Shown piece by piece: positions 62,355-64,000 of a stretch of DNA of 64,000 nucleotides. The stretch lies in contig UCAU01000003.1 of assembly GCA_900470445.1 (NCBI GenBank), positions 127,059 to 191,058 on the forward strand, in the 5' to 3' direction. A program made the translations under genes and the position numbers. Positions within the stretch are counted from its first letter, which is position 1. Every line of letters starts with the position of its first letter. The notes beneath the pieces are model-generated. The model searched no databases and had not been told where the DNA came from. It saw nothing but the letters and a program-made list of their open reading frames with translations. This DNA is from Hyphomicrobiales bacterium (GTDB lineage: Bacteria > Pseudomonadota > Alphaproteobacteria > Rhizobiales > Devosiaceae).

Positions 62355-63476
62355 ATGGCCAATGATCTCAGCACGCCGCTGACCGGCCGCAAGCGTAAGC
62401 CTGGGGAAACTGGTCGCGGTTTTCCTGTGGCGCGGGTGCTGTTCGCCATCATCGCGCTGATCGGCATCGGCTTCGTGCTGCGCCTGGTCCTCGCCAATGA
62501 TCCCAATGGCGGCCGCCCCAGCCAGGAAGTGGCCATCACCTCGACCCGCAATTCCAATCAAGTGGCCAATGCGGTAGCCACCGGCCCGGCCACCATCACC
62601 GCCGATCCGCAGCAATATCCCGCCGGCGGCACTATCCCCACGACCGGTGCCGATGTGCCCGCCAGTGCAAGCCAGCCTGACGCTTTCGGCGCGCTGTCCG
62701 ATCTCAGCGAAGAAACCGCCAACGGCCCCATTCCGCGTATTGCCAGCGACGGCCGCACGCCCTTTGCCACCTATTCGCGGCCCAGCATGGCGCCCACGGG
62801 CCTGCCCAAGGTGGCCATCATCGTCAGCGGCCTGGGCATTAACGAGCAGGGCTCGCTCGACGCCATCGAACGCCTGCCGCCCGATGTCACGCTGGCTTTC
62901 GCTCCCTACGGCAAGACGCTGAACAATAGTGTGGCAGCCGCCCGCAGCAGCGGCCACGAAATCCTGCTCGAAATTCCGCTCGAGCCCTTCGATTACCCGC
63001 AGAACGATCCCGGCCCGCAGACGCTGCTGACCGGGGAGACCCCGCGCGCCAATCTCGACAAACTGTTCTGGCTCATGGCCCGTTTTGGCGGCTATGCCGG
63101 GGTGATCAACAATATGGGCGCCCGCTTCACCGCCTCTGCGGCCGATTTCTCGCCCATCATGGAAGAGCTTGGCGCCCGCGGACTGGGCTATATCGATGAT
63201 GGCTCATCCAATCGTTCGGTCGCCCCGCAATTGGCCGCTGGCAACAAGGTGCCGTTTTCGCGCGTCGATGCGATGATCGACGCCAATCCCTCCCAGCAAT
63301 CCATTCTCGCAGCGCTTACCAGCCTTGAGGCCAAGGCGGTGGAGAACGGTCACGCAATTGGTATTGTCAGCGCCCTGCCCATATCGGTAGCGGCGGTCGC
63401 CGAATGGTCGGCCGCCCTGGAAAGCAAGGGGCTCGTGCTGGTGCCCGCCAGCGCCCTGATGAAACAAGCAGAGTAA
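62355..63476 (+). CDS. Divergent polysaccharide deacetylase family protein (YibQ-like)
   Basis: A 373-residue protein with one N-terminal membrane segment (ARVLFAIIALIGIGFVLRLVL), a Thr/Pro-rich spacer, and a divergent deacetylase domain: KVAIIVSGLGINEQGSLDAIERLPPDVTLAFAPYGKTLN, ILLEIPLEPFDYPQNDPGPQTLL, and GYIDDGSSNRSVAPQLA. The Asp/His metal triad of NodB is not clear, hence divergent. It sits between ctpA and rppH as in other Hyphomicrobiales. Role in envelope, unproven. Confidence 0.92.
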   Translation: MANDLSTPLTGRKRKPGETGRGFPVARVLFAIIALIGIGFVLRLVLANDPNGGRPSQEVAITSTRNSNQVANAVATGPATITADPQQYPAGGTIPTTGADVPASASQPDAFGALSDLSEETANGPIPRIASDGRTPFATYSRPSMAPTGLPKVAIIVSGLGINEQGSLDAIERLPPDVTLAFAPYGKTLNNSVAAARSSGHEILLEIPLEPFDYPQNDPGPQTLLTGETPRANLDKLFWLMARFGGYAGVINNMGARFTASAADFSPIMEELGARGLGYIDDGSSNRSVAPQLAAGNKVPFSRVDAMIDANPSQQSILAALTSLEAKAVENGHAIGIVSALPISVAAVAEWSAALESKGLVLVPASALMKQAE

Positions 63477-63481
63477 ATGTG

Positions 63482-64000
63482 ATGACCAAGGCCCTAGACC
63501 GCCAAGCCATGCCCTATCGCGACTGTGTTGGTGTCGCCGTTTTCAATCATGAGGGCAATGTCTTCATTGGCCGCCGCAAGCCCGAGGACGATCCCGAGGA
63601 TTCTGCCGAACGCGGCGCCCCCTGGCAAATGCCGCAGGGCGGCATCGACAAGGGCGAGGACCCGCTGCGCGCCGCCCTGCGCGAACTGCACGAGGAAACC
63701 AATATCACCGCGGTGAGCCTGCTCGCCGAAGCGCCGGAATGGATTTATTACGATCTGCCCGACGATGCGCTGGGCATTGCCCTCAAGGGCAAGTATCGCG
63801 GCCAGCGCCAGCGCTGGTTTGCCTTCGCCTTTACCGGCCAGGATAGCGAAATCGATGTCGAAACCCCTGTCGGTGGCAAATATCCAGCCGAGTTCGACGC
63901 CTGGCGCTGGGAAAAGCTGACCCGCACACCAAGCCTGATCGTCCCCTTCAAGAAGGACGCCTATGACAAGGTCGTCGAGGCCTTTGCCGATATTCCCCAG
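63482..64000 (+). CDS. rppH: RNA pyrophosphohydrolase (partial, runs off the window)
   Basis: 173 codons with no stop before the window ends. Nudix box GGIDKGEDPLRAALRELHEETNI has the GX5EX7REUXEE pattern, and PYRDCVGVAVFNHEGNVFIGRRK and GAPWQMPQGGIDKG are RppH/NudH hallmarks. It removes pyrophosphate from mRNA 5' ends to start decay. Normal length is about 160-175, so most of the gene is present. Confidence 0.95.
   Translation, partial: MTKALDRQAMPYRDCVGVAVFNHEGNVFIGRRKPEDDPEDSAERGAPWQMPQGGIDKGEDPLRAALRELHEETNITAVSLLAEAPEWIYYDLPDDALGIALKGKYRGQRQRWFAFAFTGQDSEIDVETPVGGKYPAEFDAWRWEKLTRTPSLIVPFKKDAYDKVVEAFADIPQ

Overview
The window looks like a chromosomal contig of a high-GC alphaproteobacterium of the order Hyphomicrobiales. 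Devosia or a close relative is the best guess, from recall of protein character only. Supporting features are the conserved block rplU-rpmA-GNAT-obgE-proB-proA-nadD-rsfS-rlmH followed by envC-ctpA-deacetylase-rppH, an L21 protein with a long Ala/Lys tail, many divergent gene/regulator pairs, and small palindromic repeats at gene ends. I see no insertion sequence, prophage, CRISPR array or rRNA operon. The first ten bases are a run of G, which looks like a contig end or sequencing artefact.

Layout: 0-9.7 kb is accessory metabolism and simple regulators: an MDR oxidoreductase, a siderophore-interacting flavoprotein with an iron-responsive-operator-like palindrome, a TetR/epimerase divergent pair around a perfect palindrome, tRNA-Ala(CGC), a LysR regulator facing a DUF1127-VOC-SDR operon across a 25-bp palindrome, an M20 peptidase opposite a FadR-type GntR regulator, and a hydratase. 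9.7-12.6 kb holds a secreted protein of unknown function coupled to a DUF1304 membrane protein, then psuK-psuG for pseudouridine breakdown. 13.0-17.4 kb is a potFGHI-type polyamine ABC importer whose spacers carry repeats. At 17.4-17.6 kb is a small self-contained transcription unit with a perfect anti-16S Shine-Dalgarno and a 24-codon ORF. 17.7-28 kb carries purU, an Rrf2 regulator, a KefB/YbaL-like antiporter with a very acidic tail, two transglutaminase-like proteins, and an overlapping chain of four genes (aldo/keto reductase, FAH-family protein, RecD-like helicase, transglutaminase).

28-36 kb holds maeB, dadA, a PAP2 phosphatase, a lipid-kinase/metallophosphoesterase pair and an MFS carrier. 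35.8-41.5 kb is an efflux operon read leftward: tetR, membrane fusion protein, RND pump, padR. 41.6-49.7 kb is mixed: an epimerase, an ABC exporter, a cupin, a membrane-anchored DJ-1/PfpI protein divergent from a GlxA-type AraC regulator, a phosphoribosyltransferase, tRNA-Ser(CGA), a gamma-glutamylcyclotransferase-like protein and an exported metallo-beta-lactamase-fold protein. 49.75-64 kb is the conserved ribosome, proline, NAD and cell-envelope block. It is interrupted by four tandem GNAT genes and by a Phd/VapC toxin-antitoxin module.

The observations most worth a second look are the small unit at 17.4 kb, the two copies of a structured repeat (8.8 and 23.1 kb) whose ends supply stop codons to convergent genes, the GNAT quartet, and the membrane-anchored DJ-1 protein facing a DJ-1-type regulator. 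All assignments are from reading the sequence; no database search was run.
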